In this document: piece after piece, positions 22,091 to 34,010 of the stretch | Layout of the letters: every line of letters starts with the position of its first letter | Position numbering within the stretch: position 1 is the first letter of the stretch | NCBI GenBank assembly: GCA_951812925.1 | Contig: OX638370.1 | Coordinates: 3,434,001-3,498,000 of the forward strand | Reading direction: 5' to 3' | Origin: Calliopum simillimum | Lineage: Eukaryota > Arthropoda > Insecta > Diptera > Lauxaniidae | Length of the DNA: 64,000 nt | Position numbers and translations under genes: made by a program | The notes under the pieces: generated by a model | Told to the model about the DNA's origin: nothing | Databases searched by the model: none | The model's input: only the letters and a program-made list of their open reading frames with translations

Positions 22091-24995
22091 ATGTGTCCTA
22101 GCTACTAAGAGCGGTCAAAGTTTTTCCAATCTCTGCAGGTATAGAAAGATCTTTCTTAATAAGTACCATAGTTTAATAATTTACTGCAACGTTTTTCTGA
22201 GAGCACTTTGTACGAAATATAAGCTTACAAATCTCTGTCTTTTGAACAACGGCAGATGGCGCCAAATTTTTCGAGTGACAATCAAACTCCTTGTTTTTGC
22301 AAATATTGTATCGTAAACCACAGTCTAAAGTACAAATAGGAATTTAAAAAAAAAATCAAAAAAAAAAATCGAATAATAAAAGTTTAAAATTTATTGAAAT
22401 ATTCCTGTATTGAGTAGATATTGATAACAGAAATTTTTGCATTTGACTTTGACTGTCGCCAAGTGACAGACAGCAGTGTATCGCTGCTGTTTGCCATGGC
22501 AGAGATAACTGGCGCTTGCTGTGTGATGATTATTTGGCGGGTTCTGCTGCAATGAAGCGCACAAATGAAAAATATACAAATTATTTCAACAAAAATTCAA
22601 GATTAAAATTTTTAGTTTACTTTGCAAATCTTTTATTCGACGACATTCTGTGTAGCTCATGCATTTTATTACATTTTCACTATGGTGGTGATAACAATAA
22701 AAAGTACAATATCTGCAGCAATGAAATGTTGCAAACGACTTTTGTCAACATTCATTCAGATATGCAAAAAAGATCGCTAAATGCTGACTCAAAAATCAAT
22801 GCATCCAAGACTAGAAGTATGAGACTGTGTTATCTAGACATGACATCAGTTTTAATGCTGGCAATGTTGGCATTGAAAACTTAAACAACTTGGCTTAGCT
22901 TGGAAGCATTAGCGTTAGAATAGTGCGACGAAAATGTTATCAAATCAAGAATCTCAAAAATGGAAAAAAGTGTTGCAGGATTGTTAAGAAATTTTCGAAA
23001 ATTAAACGCACCAAATCTGAAAAATTTCAAATATATATCAAAAAAAAATGTTGAAATTCTAAGATATAAAGCTTTGAAACTTTTTAAGTAATTTCAAATT
23101 AAAAAAAACTTGTAAACAATAACATTTTTATTTCTTAGTTTATTTACAAAAAACTTTAGCAACTCAATCCATTGTAAATTTATAAAGTTTCACCAAACTT
23201 CTTCTCCGCATTAAAAATGCAGCACTTTGACTTGCTAATACTTATGGGTATTGTTCGCACTAAATATCTTAATATCCCAAGGATATCAAATAAACGGCAT
23301 CATACGCTGCTTAAATATTGAACTATAATAATTCCACAAAGCATTGAAGTGTAACGTTCGAAGCAAATTGCTGCCAGTAAATATCACAGACATCTATTCA
23401 TATTGTTGCTAAAGATAACTGACAGAGGCAGCCACAATTTTCTTTTTTTCCTTGACTTTTTTTCTTACTCCATCCATATCCAAATCAAAAACTAAAGCAG
23501 CACCAGAAAATCAACGAAATTTTCTGCGGCATTTCCCAAATGATTTGTCCGCAGCAGACACGCGCACGGATACATTGCAATTTGAAGCAGCCATGGAAAA
23601 TTTTCATCATTCATTACAATCAATCTTGTTGCTTTTACAGTGAGAAAAATTGAAACCTTAAATACTGACCGCTAAGGACACTATTATTGGGAAAATGAGT
23701 TTAGTTCTGCGAAATTTTTCCAAGTGAATTATATTTCACCATGCATAAGATGTAATCAGGTCAAAGATCATGAAATTCATTTTTTGCAAATATATCGCTT
23801 GCGCTTATCTTTATGGAAAAATTTTGTTTGACAATGTTGTAGCTTAAGAAGTGTACGAACAAAAATTTGTAAAAATTGTTTTTAAATGACTTAAAGCTTA
23901 GGCGCTATCACATGCAAAAATGACTTAAGTCTAGGGGGCTCTAGATCTCATTCTACAACATAGCATGTCCTAAGCTACTTGGGCATAATTTCTAAAATAT
24001 TGTATGCGATAAAGTGCTGGCAACTTGATTTTTTTTTTCAAGAGTACTTGTGAGCGCTCACCAGCACTCAAATTGACTCTTTCATCATCATCGTAGTGCA
24101 GTCATTCATGCGCTCATACACTCAGTTTGTCAATTTATAGCGCAATATAACACGGTGGCGCCCTATGTCCAGTAGCGTAGAGCTTTTATGTTGCTTATGG
24201 GAATTTAACTTGTGATTTTTCCATCTCTTTTGCTTACTCGATTGTACTCTTTCATTCTTTCTCACACTTTTTTGCTATCTCTTTCTTTTGCCAAATTTAA
24301 ATCGACAGTAGCAACATATTTGCCTGTTACATTTTATTCATCAGTGCGCGCCGGCTACAATGAAACGTGCGTGCGTGCCTGAGATTTCGGGAGGTACTTA
24401 CTTACAGATAATAAATTTTTTACAAAAAGTTCAACAGCGTTGTTATGGTTTTTTATTGTTGCTCTCATTGTTGTTGTTGTTGTTAGTATTTGGTATTGTT
24501 GCGATCTTACTCGCTAAAGCTCTGAAGTCATCGCTGGTTTGGTAGCAAATAATTTATTAGTCAATAAATTATCTGACAGGTGAGCAAAGTATCGTACAGA
24601 TGTGTCGCCATGATTTGCAAAAGTGAAAAGTTGAACTTTTTATTTCACTTTGGTTGCTTGTTTCTTTCGTGCCCTTTTTGCTTTCTTTCAAATGAAATAG
24701 TTTGTATTTTTGATAAATGTTTTGCTAAAGCGAAGGATGCTGCAACAAGTTGAGAAATATAAAACAGCAAAAACTTGTTCCTGTCATCGTCTTTAGCTAA
24801 ATGAAATATCAAAATGTTAAATATTTGTGTAATAATGAGTCTGCTTTTACCAGCGGCGTACATTTTAAAGTTTTGTTAAATGAGAGGTTTGGAAATAATA
24901 ACAAAATCTCTTTTGAAATTGAGGAAACAGTAAGGTAAGAAAATGATTCCAAAATTTAAGAATTTTATTATGCATGTATTTTCAAATTTTAGTTC
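22091..24995. other. Noncoding DNA without recognised features
   Basis: No protein homology and no paired inverted ends were found. Short frames at 22516 and 23452 have no recognisable domain. Sequence around 24.0-24.4 kb is somewhat more complex, with GTT triplets near 24470. Confidence 0.4.
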
Positions 24996-26530
24996 TTCAT
25001 TTATTCATTTATTCATTTATTCATTTATTCATTTATTCATTTATTCATTTATTCATTTATTCATTTATTCATTTATTCATTTATTCATTTATTCATTTAT
25101 TCATTTATTCATTTATTCATTTATTCATTTATTCATTTATTCATTTATTCATTTATTCATTTATTCATTTATTCATTTATTCATTTATTCATTTATTCAT
25201 TTATTCATTTATTCATTTATTCATTTATTCATTTATTCATTTATTCATTTATTCATTTATTCATTTATTCATTTATTCATTTATTCATTTATTCATTTAT
25301 TCATTTATTCATTTATTCATTTATTCATTTATTCATTTATTCATTTATTCATTTATTCATTTATTCATTTATTCATTTATTCATTTATTCATTTATTCAT
25401 TTATTCATTTATTCATTTATTCATTTATTCATTTATTCATTTATTCATTTATTCATTTATTCATTTATTCATTTATTCATTTATTCATTTATTCATTTAT
25501 TCATTTATTCATTTATTCATTTATTCATTTATTCATTTATTCATTTATTCATTTATTCATTTATTCATTTATTCATTTATTCATTTATTCATTTATTCAT
25601 TTATTCATTTATTCATTTATTCATTTATTCATTTATTCATTTATTCATTTATTCATTTATTCATTTATTCATTTATTCATTTATTCATTTATTCATTTAT
25701 TCATTTATTCATTTATTCATTTATTCATTTATTCATTTATTCATTTATTCATTTATTCATTTATTCATTTATTCATTTATTCATTTATTCATTTATTCAT
25801 TTATTCATTTATTCATTTATTCATTTATTCATTTATTCATTTATTCATTTATTCATTTATTCATTTATTCATTTATTCATTTATTCATTTATTCATTTAT
25901 TCATTTATTCATTTATTCATTTATTCATTTATTCATTTATTCATTTATTCATTTATTCATTTATTCATTTATTCATTTATTCATTTATTCATTTATTCAT
26001 TTATTCATTTATTCATTTATTCATTTATTCATTTATTCATTTATTCATTTATTCATTTATTCATTTATTCATTTATTCATTTATTCATTTATTCATTTAT
26101 TCATTTATTCATTTATTCATTTATTCATTTATTCATTTATTCATTTATTCATTTATTCATTTATTCATTTATTCATTTATTCATTTATTCATTTATTCAT
26201 TTATTCATTTATTCATTTATTCATTTATTCATTTATTCATTTATTCATTTATTCATTTATTCATTTATTCATTTATTCATTTATTCATTTATTCATTTAT
26301 TCATTTATTCATTTATTCATTTATTCATTTATTCATTTATTCATTTATTCATTTATTCGTTTATTCATTTATTCATTTATTCATTTATTCATTTATTCAT
26401 TTATTCATTTATTCATTTATTCATTTATTCATTTATTCATTTATTCATTTATTCATTTATTCATTTATTCATTTATTCATTTATTCATTTATTCATTTAT
26501 TCATTTATTCATTAATTCATTTATTCATTC
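24996..26530 (+). repeat. (TTTATTCA)n octanucleotide microsatellite, about 190 copies
   Basis: About 1.53 kb of the same 8-mer, essentially perfect. Only two internal substitutions are obvious: A to G at 26359 and a T to A near 26513. The 3' edge then decays over about 70 bp into imperfect CATT/TTCA repeats. Because 8 is not divisible by 3 and the unit lacks stops on this strand, all frames stay open and encode runs of SFIHLFIY. The 573-residue frame at 24943-26664 is therefore an artefact and not a protein. Confidence 0.98.
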
Positions 26531-27778
26531 ATTCCTTTATTTATTTCTGTTTTTCTTCATTAATGATTCACTCATTCATTTATTTCATCTTTCATTCGTT
26601 CATTCTGTCTGCTCTCCTTGTCATATTGAAAGCATTTTATCAACATTGTAAAGAGGATTTTTGATTTCTACTACGAGCATATTTGATCCTCAATGCATGC
26701 AGCTTCTTGAACTTATCTACTCCTTATTTTTAAGCCAGTTCATTTTTTGGTATTATTTCAACACTTCGTCACAATTTTTTGTGGATTTTGTATCTGAACT
26801 TTTTTCGTTTCAACTTCATTTGTTTTTATTGCTTCCTCTGCTGCTTTATCTTACGATTTGTGTGTAGTATATTTCGTATATAAACAAATGAAAAGCAATT
26901 GCCGCACAAAAACAACAATAACAACAACAACATAAACAAAAGCAAATCTTTAAGATACAATAAGAACAAAATGAGAGGAGAAAAAAAAACAACAAAACCG
27001 AAATCACAAAAGAGAAACATCATTGTTAAATTCAAAGTAAGTAAATCGCGAAATAGCAAAAATGTTGACGTAATTTGCCCCAAAATAGAAATTATTCAGA
27101 GTGCGAATTTTTTTCTTCTTCAACTTTTGCCTTCGCAGTTGTTACTCTCCAGCGTTTTGTTTTGTATTTTTTGTTCCGCTGCTTATTCTTCTTCTTCTTC
27201 TTATTCGCAATAAGTTGTATATTCTTGATGTTGAATTTTTTCCAATGCTTTGCTACTTAAAAAACACGATTTTTATTGAACTTTAGACGAACGCGCTTTC
27301 TTGTTGTGGTTTTTTTTTTTTTTGTTTTATTTACTTTTTTTTTTTTTTTTTTGTTTAAATGCTGACTTAAAATTTTTGCAAATTTGGTATAGATATTTGT
27401 GAATTTTTGTTTTGTTTTGTTACGAACCAATTAATTATTTCTCGAGGTCGTTCTGCATTTTGTGTGTGTGTGTGTGCGTTTTGATATGAAAACTTTTGTA
27501 TCTCATTAAGACTCTTGTACATGTTAGCCAATAATTTATTAAGTTTACAAATTTATCTGGATATTTTCGCGCACGCATTTTCAAAATATAAAGATGCATA
27601 ATTGAAGAAAAATGTATTTCCATGCTATTCTAGATCTTTGTCTTAAATTCTTGCTTCAAACAGCTGTCGAATTGACCATATGGTCGAAAGAAACTGCTGA
27701 TCATGATATCAGCGTTTTAGTTGAAAATAAATATGAAACAAATATATTTATTGAAAAACGATGTTTTTTATGAAAAGG
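26531..27778. other. Low-complexity noncoding DNA
   Basis: Contains AAC/CAA triplets (26905-26935), TTC runs (27183-27202), long T tracts (27310-27355) and a short TG/GTGT tract (27460-27476). No gene is recognised. Confidence 0.5.
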
Positions 27779-28354
27779 TGTGACGAAGCTTTTTCTATGG
27801 CCGAGGTCTTGACACGCCGACGGCCAAGGTTTGCATCACAAAATATTTTTATTTTGGAGAAAGGGTTAACAATTATAACTATTCTAGTTTTAGGTTGAAT
27901 ATAAACATCGGCTTTCGTTCTTTTATTTCCTTTATTTACAACTTTTTTACGATTACGGTATCTTATTTACATATTATCGCTCGTTACAATTGGTTCGAAC
28001 GTCCTACCTTTACAGTATCGGCTTGGCTCAATTCCGTTCTAACTAAATACCCCTAACCGCTATGCTTCCCGCTCTCACAGCATCGGCAATACCGTTCTAA
28101 CTAAATATCACCTTTACAGTATCCGCAGGACCGTGCTACCTAAATGCCACTAACTACTATGCTTACTAAGGCTGTGCAACGAACGCAGTTCGCTCGAACC
28201 AACTCGCAGTTCGAGCAATTTCAATAAAAATTTCTGTTCGATCAGTACACCGATCAGATCGAGCCTATGTTCAGAACAGTATGTATAGTATATGGATTGA
28301 CAGATTGACGAACAGAGGCCGCCACAAGAAATATATTTTTTTTTTTGTTATATT

Positions 28355-29505
28355 TTAAGGGTTGCCACCTGATTATTTTCTGAAATTTTTTTTAAAATCA
28401 TACTTTTTTGACTAAATTCAAATTTTTAGTTTAGGAAACGCTCAGATAAACTTTTTGAAAATTGTACAAAAACTTTAGGGTTGCCATCTGGTTTTTTTTT
28501 GTAAATTTTTCCTAAACCATATATTCAAAAAAATACAAAATTTAATTTTAGTCTAAAAACGCTTATACAAACTTTTTAGAAATCCAGCAATCATTTCTAA
28601 GTTTGCCACCTGATTATTTTCTGAAATTTTGTGAAAATCATACTTTTTGTGAATAAATTGAAATTCTTGGTTTCAGGAACGGTCAAATAGCTACAGATTG
28701 TACAGATATCGAAAAAACGTCTGGCAACCCTAATATGGTAATCCCAAATTTTTGCTTCGTTGTTTTTGGACCCAGGATGTCAATTCATAGAGAGAAAATT
28801 ATGATCTTAGCAATTTATTGAAAGAAAATTTTGATTTTATCAAAAACACCAGGTGGCAACCCTAAAAAAATACTATGGGTTTTTGGGTCGAAAATACAAC
28901 TTTTCAATAAAGAAACTTAACAAGAAACGCAATTTTGCGAAAAAAACGTCTGGCAACCCTAAATTTGTGTTTCGTTGTTTTTGGACCCAAGATATCAATT
29001 TATAGAGAAAAAACTACGATCTTAGCAATTTATTGAAAGAAAATTTTGATTTTATCAAAAACACCAGGTGGCAACCCTAAAAAAATACTATGGGTTTTTG
29101 GGTCGAAAATACAACTTTTCAATAAAGAAACTTAACAAGAAACGCAATTTTGCGAAAAAAACGTCTGGCAACCCTAAATTTGTGTTTCGTTGTTTTTGGA
29201 CCCAAGATATCAATTTATAGAGAAAAAATTACGATCTTAGCAATTTATTGAAAGAAAATTTTGATTTTATCAAAAACACCAGGTGGCAACCCTTAAAAAA
29301 AATACTATGGGTCTCTGGGTCGAAAATGTAACACTTCAATAAAGAAACTTAACAAGAAACGCAATTTTGCGAAAATAGTCTAGCAACCCCAATATGGCAA
29401 CCCTAAAATTTTCGTTTCTTATTCAAAATTCAAAAAATTCAATTTAGTCACAAAAAGCGTTATTTTAACAAAATTTCAGAAAATAACCAGGTGGCAACCC
29501 TAAAA
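28355..29505. repeat. Inverted-repeat segment (AGGGTTGCCACCTG ends) inside the hAT element
   Basis: The left side begins TTTTAAGGGTTGCCACCTGA and the right side ends with the reverse complement of TTTTTAGGGTTGCCACCTGG. The match continues through TTATTTTCTGAAATTTT. The core GGGTTGCCACCTG or its complement recurs internally many times. It may be a separate nested element or an internally amplified hAT arm; the boundary bases do not give a clear target duplication. Confidence 0.65.
28742..29395. repeat. 215-bp tandem repeat, about 3 copies
   Basis: TTCGTTGTTTTTGGACCCA occurs at 28756, 28971 and 29186, exactly 215 bp apart. The units are nearly identical, including CAGGTGGCAACCCTAAAAAA and the AATAAAGAAACTTAACAAGA block. 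High identity indicates recent amplification. Confidence 0.95.
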
Positions 29506-30221
29506 ATATATGTTAGATTTTTTAAAAGAACGTTTCCATAAATGTATGGAATCGTTTCCCAATCACTTTTCCGTAGACAAAAGGAAACGCGTCAAAGAAA
29601 CATCGTTTACACAAAAATTACTTAAACATTTTATCTTGCCAAAGCCAACAATAAGCTTAAATCCGGACCTGCACACAATATGTATGATACAAACAAACCA
29701 ATGTGTTGGCTGTAACGTTGCGTACACAGTAGCCTGTGCAACAACTTGCAACAAGAGCGAAGCAGTTGGCATACAAGTTGCAAGCTACGACCATTCGAAC
29801 AAACAAGCTGTTCGAACGCTCGATCTGCTTGTTTTATCTTCGATGCAATGACGGAATTTTCGAACAGGTTCGAACAGCTCTTTGCACACCCTTAATGCTT
29901 ACCACCTTTTCCCGCTGTCGGTCGCCGCTGGAATGACAATATTTTCTGCCTACACTGAGGTTGTAATCATCCCAACTCACCTCGGTGTGGTGAACAGCTG
30001 ATTGCTGTAACAGATGTTCACTGGTATTGCCACATATTACTAAATCTATTGTACTTAATCTATTACACTATAGTCCAACTATTGTGTTGGTTTACTTTAA
30101 ATTTCTTATCATACTGATTAACATATTTTAACTACTTATTAAATCAATTTAAATTCGATAATCGATATAAAATGAATATGTGAAGGCATCGTACGGATGC
30201 TCAGCGCCTTGTTACTTCACA

Positions 30222-32689
30222 TAGGACACTTATCTTCCCAGACCAAACTATAGAGCAAAGCTGGAAAACCTTCCAAAAAAAAAAGACCCAACGTATAATA
30301 CTTGCAACTTTGAAGGATATCTACAACATTGAATATTTAACACCAAAATTATAAAATGCAGTAGCTTAAGAATAATAAACATTAAAAATGTGGCAATCAT
30401 GATTTTGATACTAATGAAATTTTACTTCCTTTTGAAAGAAAATATTTTTAATAATATAGCTACTTAGTTTAGTTTGGAAACATCAAGAAATTTAAAAATC
30501 ATGACAATGATTCATTATCCTGTTAATTATTTTTATTTTTTATTAGTTTCATTGTAATATTCTTTTACAGCATTGACAACAATTCAACTCACTTGATAAT
30601 TGAAACTGTGACACTAATGACATTCTGACATTATTTTTGACAGTCATTTATACATATATATTCTCTTTTAGTTTTAAGATCCACATGCATTTGGAATTCA
30701 GAGTCGAAATTTAGCACTTTCTTTTGGATATTTTAGTGGTGTTTTCCTTAAATAAACGTTACCGATTTGAATGCATAAACACAACTCCGTAGTAAAGTTT
30801 AATAGTTTTAGCACCTATAAGTATAATTGATTCATAAATTAATTTTAATTAATTTTTTGCCATTCATACTTTGACACATCTTTTACCCCAAACGAGGCAG
30901 CCTGAAAATATGCTCAGCCAAATACTCACTAAAAAAGGAGCAAAAAGGAAAGAAACACATTAAACTCTCATAAAAATGTTGTAATTACTGCAGTACAATA
31001 AAAATCATCGCATAAAATAATAAACAAAATAAAACACAACTTCCGCCACTACTAAAAACCATAAAAATTTGCCCACTTCATAAAAAATTGCTACATTTTT
31101 TCTGTTGGTTTTTGCCAAAGTCGGAGCCACCCTTGTTAAGAAGAAAAAAAAACTCAGACACACCTTTAGATTTCATAATCCGAACTAGCCGTGTGACGTA
31201 ACAATCTACCGGTCACCAACACGCCCCCCTCCCCAACACTGAATACTATTTCTTTATATGTATGTGTAGACAGGTAAAGTAGGGTGCGGATGAAAACTTA
31301 AGCGAAATTACTATATCTACTGGCATTTTTAGTATGTGGGAGTTGGCGCGCTAAAAAGAGGCGTCGAAAAAAGTTTAATGCATATCAAATGAATTAATTT
31401 TGTTACAATGAGCTGCTGCTACATGGTGTGGCAGATAGCATCCGGTGTCAAAAAATTATAGTGAATGCCAGTAAAATGTGAGTGAGAACTTTAACAGTTG
31501 AGGTAGTGAAATTGTTGAAGAAGACTAGGGGAAAAAGCGTTGAACAAAATCAGGAGTCCTTTGAATATGCATTAATGATTACAAAACGAGATTCCACAGA
31601 AAGCTTTTTCGTCAATTCGGAGAATGACATCGAATTTTTTGTGCGTAAGTAGATTATGCCCATATACATAATACGAATTTTTTATAAAAAAGTTTAAAAT
31701 AATTTTATACAAAAAAAGGATAAAAAATTTTTATATAGTGATACTATAAACTTTAAACCAAAATAATTAAAATTGTGTTAATACTTTATGTGTATACATT
31801 TTATACGAACCAGCATGAACCGTTTGTATACCAAATTGAAGCACAGATTTTATACCAAGTATGGTGAGGATATATATTCATTACAATTTGGCTTAAATTC
31901 TACACTCAAACTATTTGCTATGTAGATGAACCCGCTAAATATACCTTTGATGCAAAACAAATTTTTTTGTTAAAGACGCTTGCATAAATCTCAACCCGAC
32001 TATGAAATGTTTGTTTTCATTTTGACTTTGCTTATCATTTTCTTAATTTCGAAATGCTTAAACTTTTAGCTAAATAATATACGTACTGAATGTGTTACAT
32101 TTGCTTATTTGAATGTCCTTTGACATGTGGCAATGTCGAAAAGCAACATCAAGAAAAAACCAAACACAATATGAAAAGTATAATCAAGACTTTGTAGGAG
32201 TAATGAATGAAATCCAAGGAAAAATCTACAAAATGTCACGCAAATATGCTATAGCCAAAGTTAATAGATGTTGGGGCGTGTTAGGAACAAAGGCGACAAT
32301 ATGAATGTGTTTTTGTCTGTAGAGCAAAAAAAAAAAAAAGTATTGGTAGGAAATACAAGTTTAACTAAAGATCGCCAAGACACATTAAATGACAGTTTTG
32401 CCTATATCTGCTATAATTTTGTTGTTTTCTTTTGCTACTTTTTTCTTTGTATTTTTTTGTCTACCATTCCATTTATTGTTGTTTGCATATTAACAAAGCA
32501 AATTAACCCACTTTTAGTGGTATCCTTATGAAGAGTAACGGAGTGTGGGTTTTTCCTTTGTATGTATATAGAAGACATTATTGTATAGGTTTGCTTATAC
32601 GTTGTAGACAATTGGTGGATGTTCTTTGACTGTATAGAACTATTGAAAATGATTTTTTGATTTCTTTTCTTCAATAAAAAGTAGTGTAT
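30222..32689. other. Noncoding AT-rich DNA
   Basis: I found no homology, paired inverted ends or tandem arrays. Short A tracts lie at 30278 and 32328. No gene is recognised. Confidence 0.4.
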
Positions 32690-33345
32690 TAGTAGAGTTC
32701 CGTATTTTATTTGTAACTAGCATTTCCCATGGTGCCTCCTTCGCTTGTACAAGATGGTGGGGCATCTCCAATAAAATTAAACCAGGGAATGTAAATTGTC
32801 GAGATGCAATATATAGTTGTACCAAATCTTATCTATGTGTGTTAAATAGTTTCAGAGATATGTCATTTTTTAAGAGCGTGGCTTAGCCTGACACCCAAGG
32901 GGGGACATTTGAGTGATAACAATTTTTTTCCACTAAAAAGTTATGAAACGCGTAGAAATCATGAAGAAAACGAAAAATTTTTTATTGGTTCCGCCATCCT
33001 GAAAAAAAAAAAATTGTTTCCTCTTAAATACCGTAAAAAGTCATGAAACGCGACGAAAACTAGAAAAAACGAAAAAAAAATTTTTTTATTTTTGCTTCCG
33101 ATATTCGGGAGAGAAACATTTTTTTCCTCAAAAAACGCGTCGAAAACATGAAAAAAGGAAAAAAAAATTTTATTATTGGTTCCGGGTAAAAAAAAACTCG
33201 GAGTACCCGAAAACCTTTGTGTATAAATTTTCACTGTAATCGGTCCAGCCGTTTGGGAGTCTATGAGGAACATACAGACGTACAAACATTCGCATTAATA
33301 TACTTACATATGTATATGTAGATATATTTTTGAGATGTCTCTGCA
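32690..33345 (+). repeat. Interspersed repeat A, copy 2
   Basis: The reverse complement of the two parts of copy 1 aligns here without interruption, from about AACTAGCATTTCCCATGG to AATCGGTCCAGCCGTTTGGG and CATACAGAC. The internal stretch repeats AAAACGCG.CGAAAA.ATGAA three or four times (32943, 33036, 33133). The end block with GGTCCAGCCGTTTGGGAG is of a kind widespread in insect interspersed repeats. No coding capacity. Confidence 0.75.
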
Positions 33346-33466
33346 GATTGAATTATTTCGCGTTGTCTGAAAGTTTTTTGCTTCCATCTCAGCCCTTGTA
33401 GGGAATTAAGCCCTGAACTAGACTAACTAATTAGTTAACTAAGATCATGACAAAACTCTGAACTCT

Positions 33467-34010
33467 GACAATTTTTCGACTTTTTGAATATTTTTCGGCT
33501 TGTCGACAATTGTCCGACTTTTTAACACTTTTTGACTTTATGAGAATTTTTCAATATTTTGAACATTTTTTTGACTTCTTGACAGTTTTTCGACTTTTTG
33601 ACAATTTTTCGACATTTTGAGAATTTTTCGACTTTTTGAAAGTTTTTCGACTTTTTGAATATTAACCGTCTTTTGAACATTTTTCACCAATTTTTCGTCT
33701 TTTGGAATATTTTTAGATTTTTTGAACATTTTTCAAATTTATGACAACTTAACGACTTTCTAACAACGACTTTTTGAACATTTTTCGAATTTTTGACAAT
33801 TTTCCGACTTTTTGAAAGTTTTTCGATTTTTTGAATATTTATCGACTTTTGAACATTTTTCACCTTATTTTTCGACTTTTAGAATATTTTTAGATTTTTC
33901 GAACATTTTTCAAATTTATGACAATTTCTCGACTTTTGACAGTTTTTCGACTTTTGACAATTTTTCGACTTATTGAACATTTTTGGACTTATCGAAAATT
34001 GTCCGACTTA
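33467..34010 (-). repeat. 19-bp minisatellite array 1
   Basis: Degenerate tandem copies of CGACTTTTTGAACATTTTT, with variants such as TTTTTGACAATTTTTCGAC. The reverse complement is the unit seen at 35.5, 40.3 and 43.4 kb. Frames through the array (such as the Lys/Ser/Asn-rich reverse frame at 33538-33729) only reflect the repeat. Confidence 0.9.

Larger units (their letters stand above)
28167..29894. mobile_element. Non-autonomous hAT element with perfect 8-bp target duplication
   Basis: ATGCTTAC occurs immediately before (28159-28166) and immediately after (29895-29902) the element. The ends are TAAGGCTGTGCAACGA and, in reverse complement, TAAGGGTGTGCAAAGA; both fit the hAT YARNG start. An 8-bp duplication is the hAT rule. 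The 1728-bp interior has GTTCGAA-rich subterminal regions on both sides, but no recognisable transposase; the 113-residue frame at 29510-29851 matches nothing I know. The interior holds an inverted-repeat segment and a 215-bp tandem repeat. Confidence 0.88.
27779..30221. mobile_element. Possible solo LTR, interrupted by the hAT element
   Basis: TGTGACGAAG at 27779 and TTACTTCACA ending at 30221 give inverted TGTGA/TCACA termini. Without the 1728-bp hAT and one 8-bp duplication the segment would be about 707 bp, a plausible LTR size. It contains an internal direct repeat of about 104 bp (ACCTTTACAGTAT at 28006 and 28110). Flanking bases AAGG and TAGG are close to, but not, a 4-bp target duplication. 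No internal genes or primer-binding site are seen. A tentative call. Confidence 0.3.

Noticed and set aside
24943..26664. A 573-residue open frame of FIYSFIHL repeats, suggesting a membrane protein
   Set aside because: It is the translation of an 8-bp microsatellite without stops. Other frames are open too, and the flanks have no coding signal.
29510..29851. A 113-residue frame in the hAT element as its transposase
   Set aside because: No DDE, BED-finger or dimerisation motif is visible, and it is far too short for a hAT transposase.
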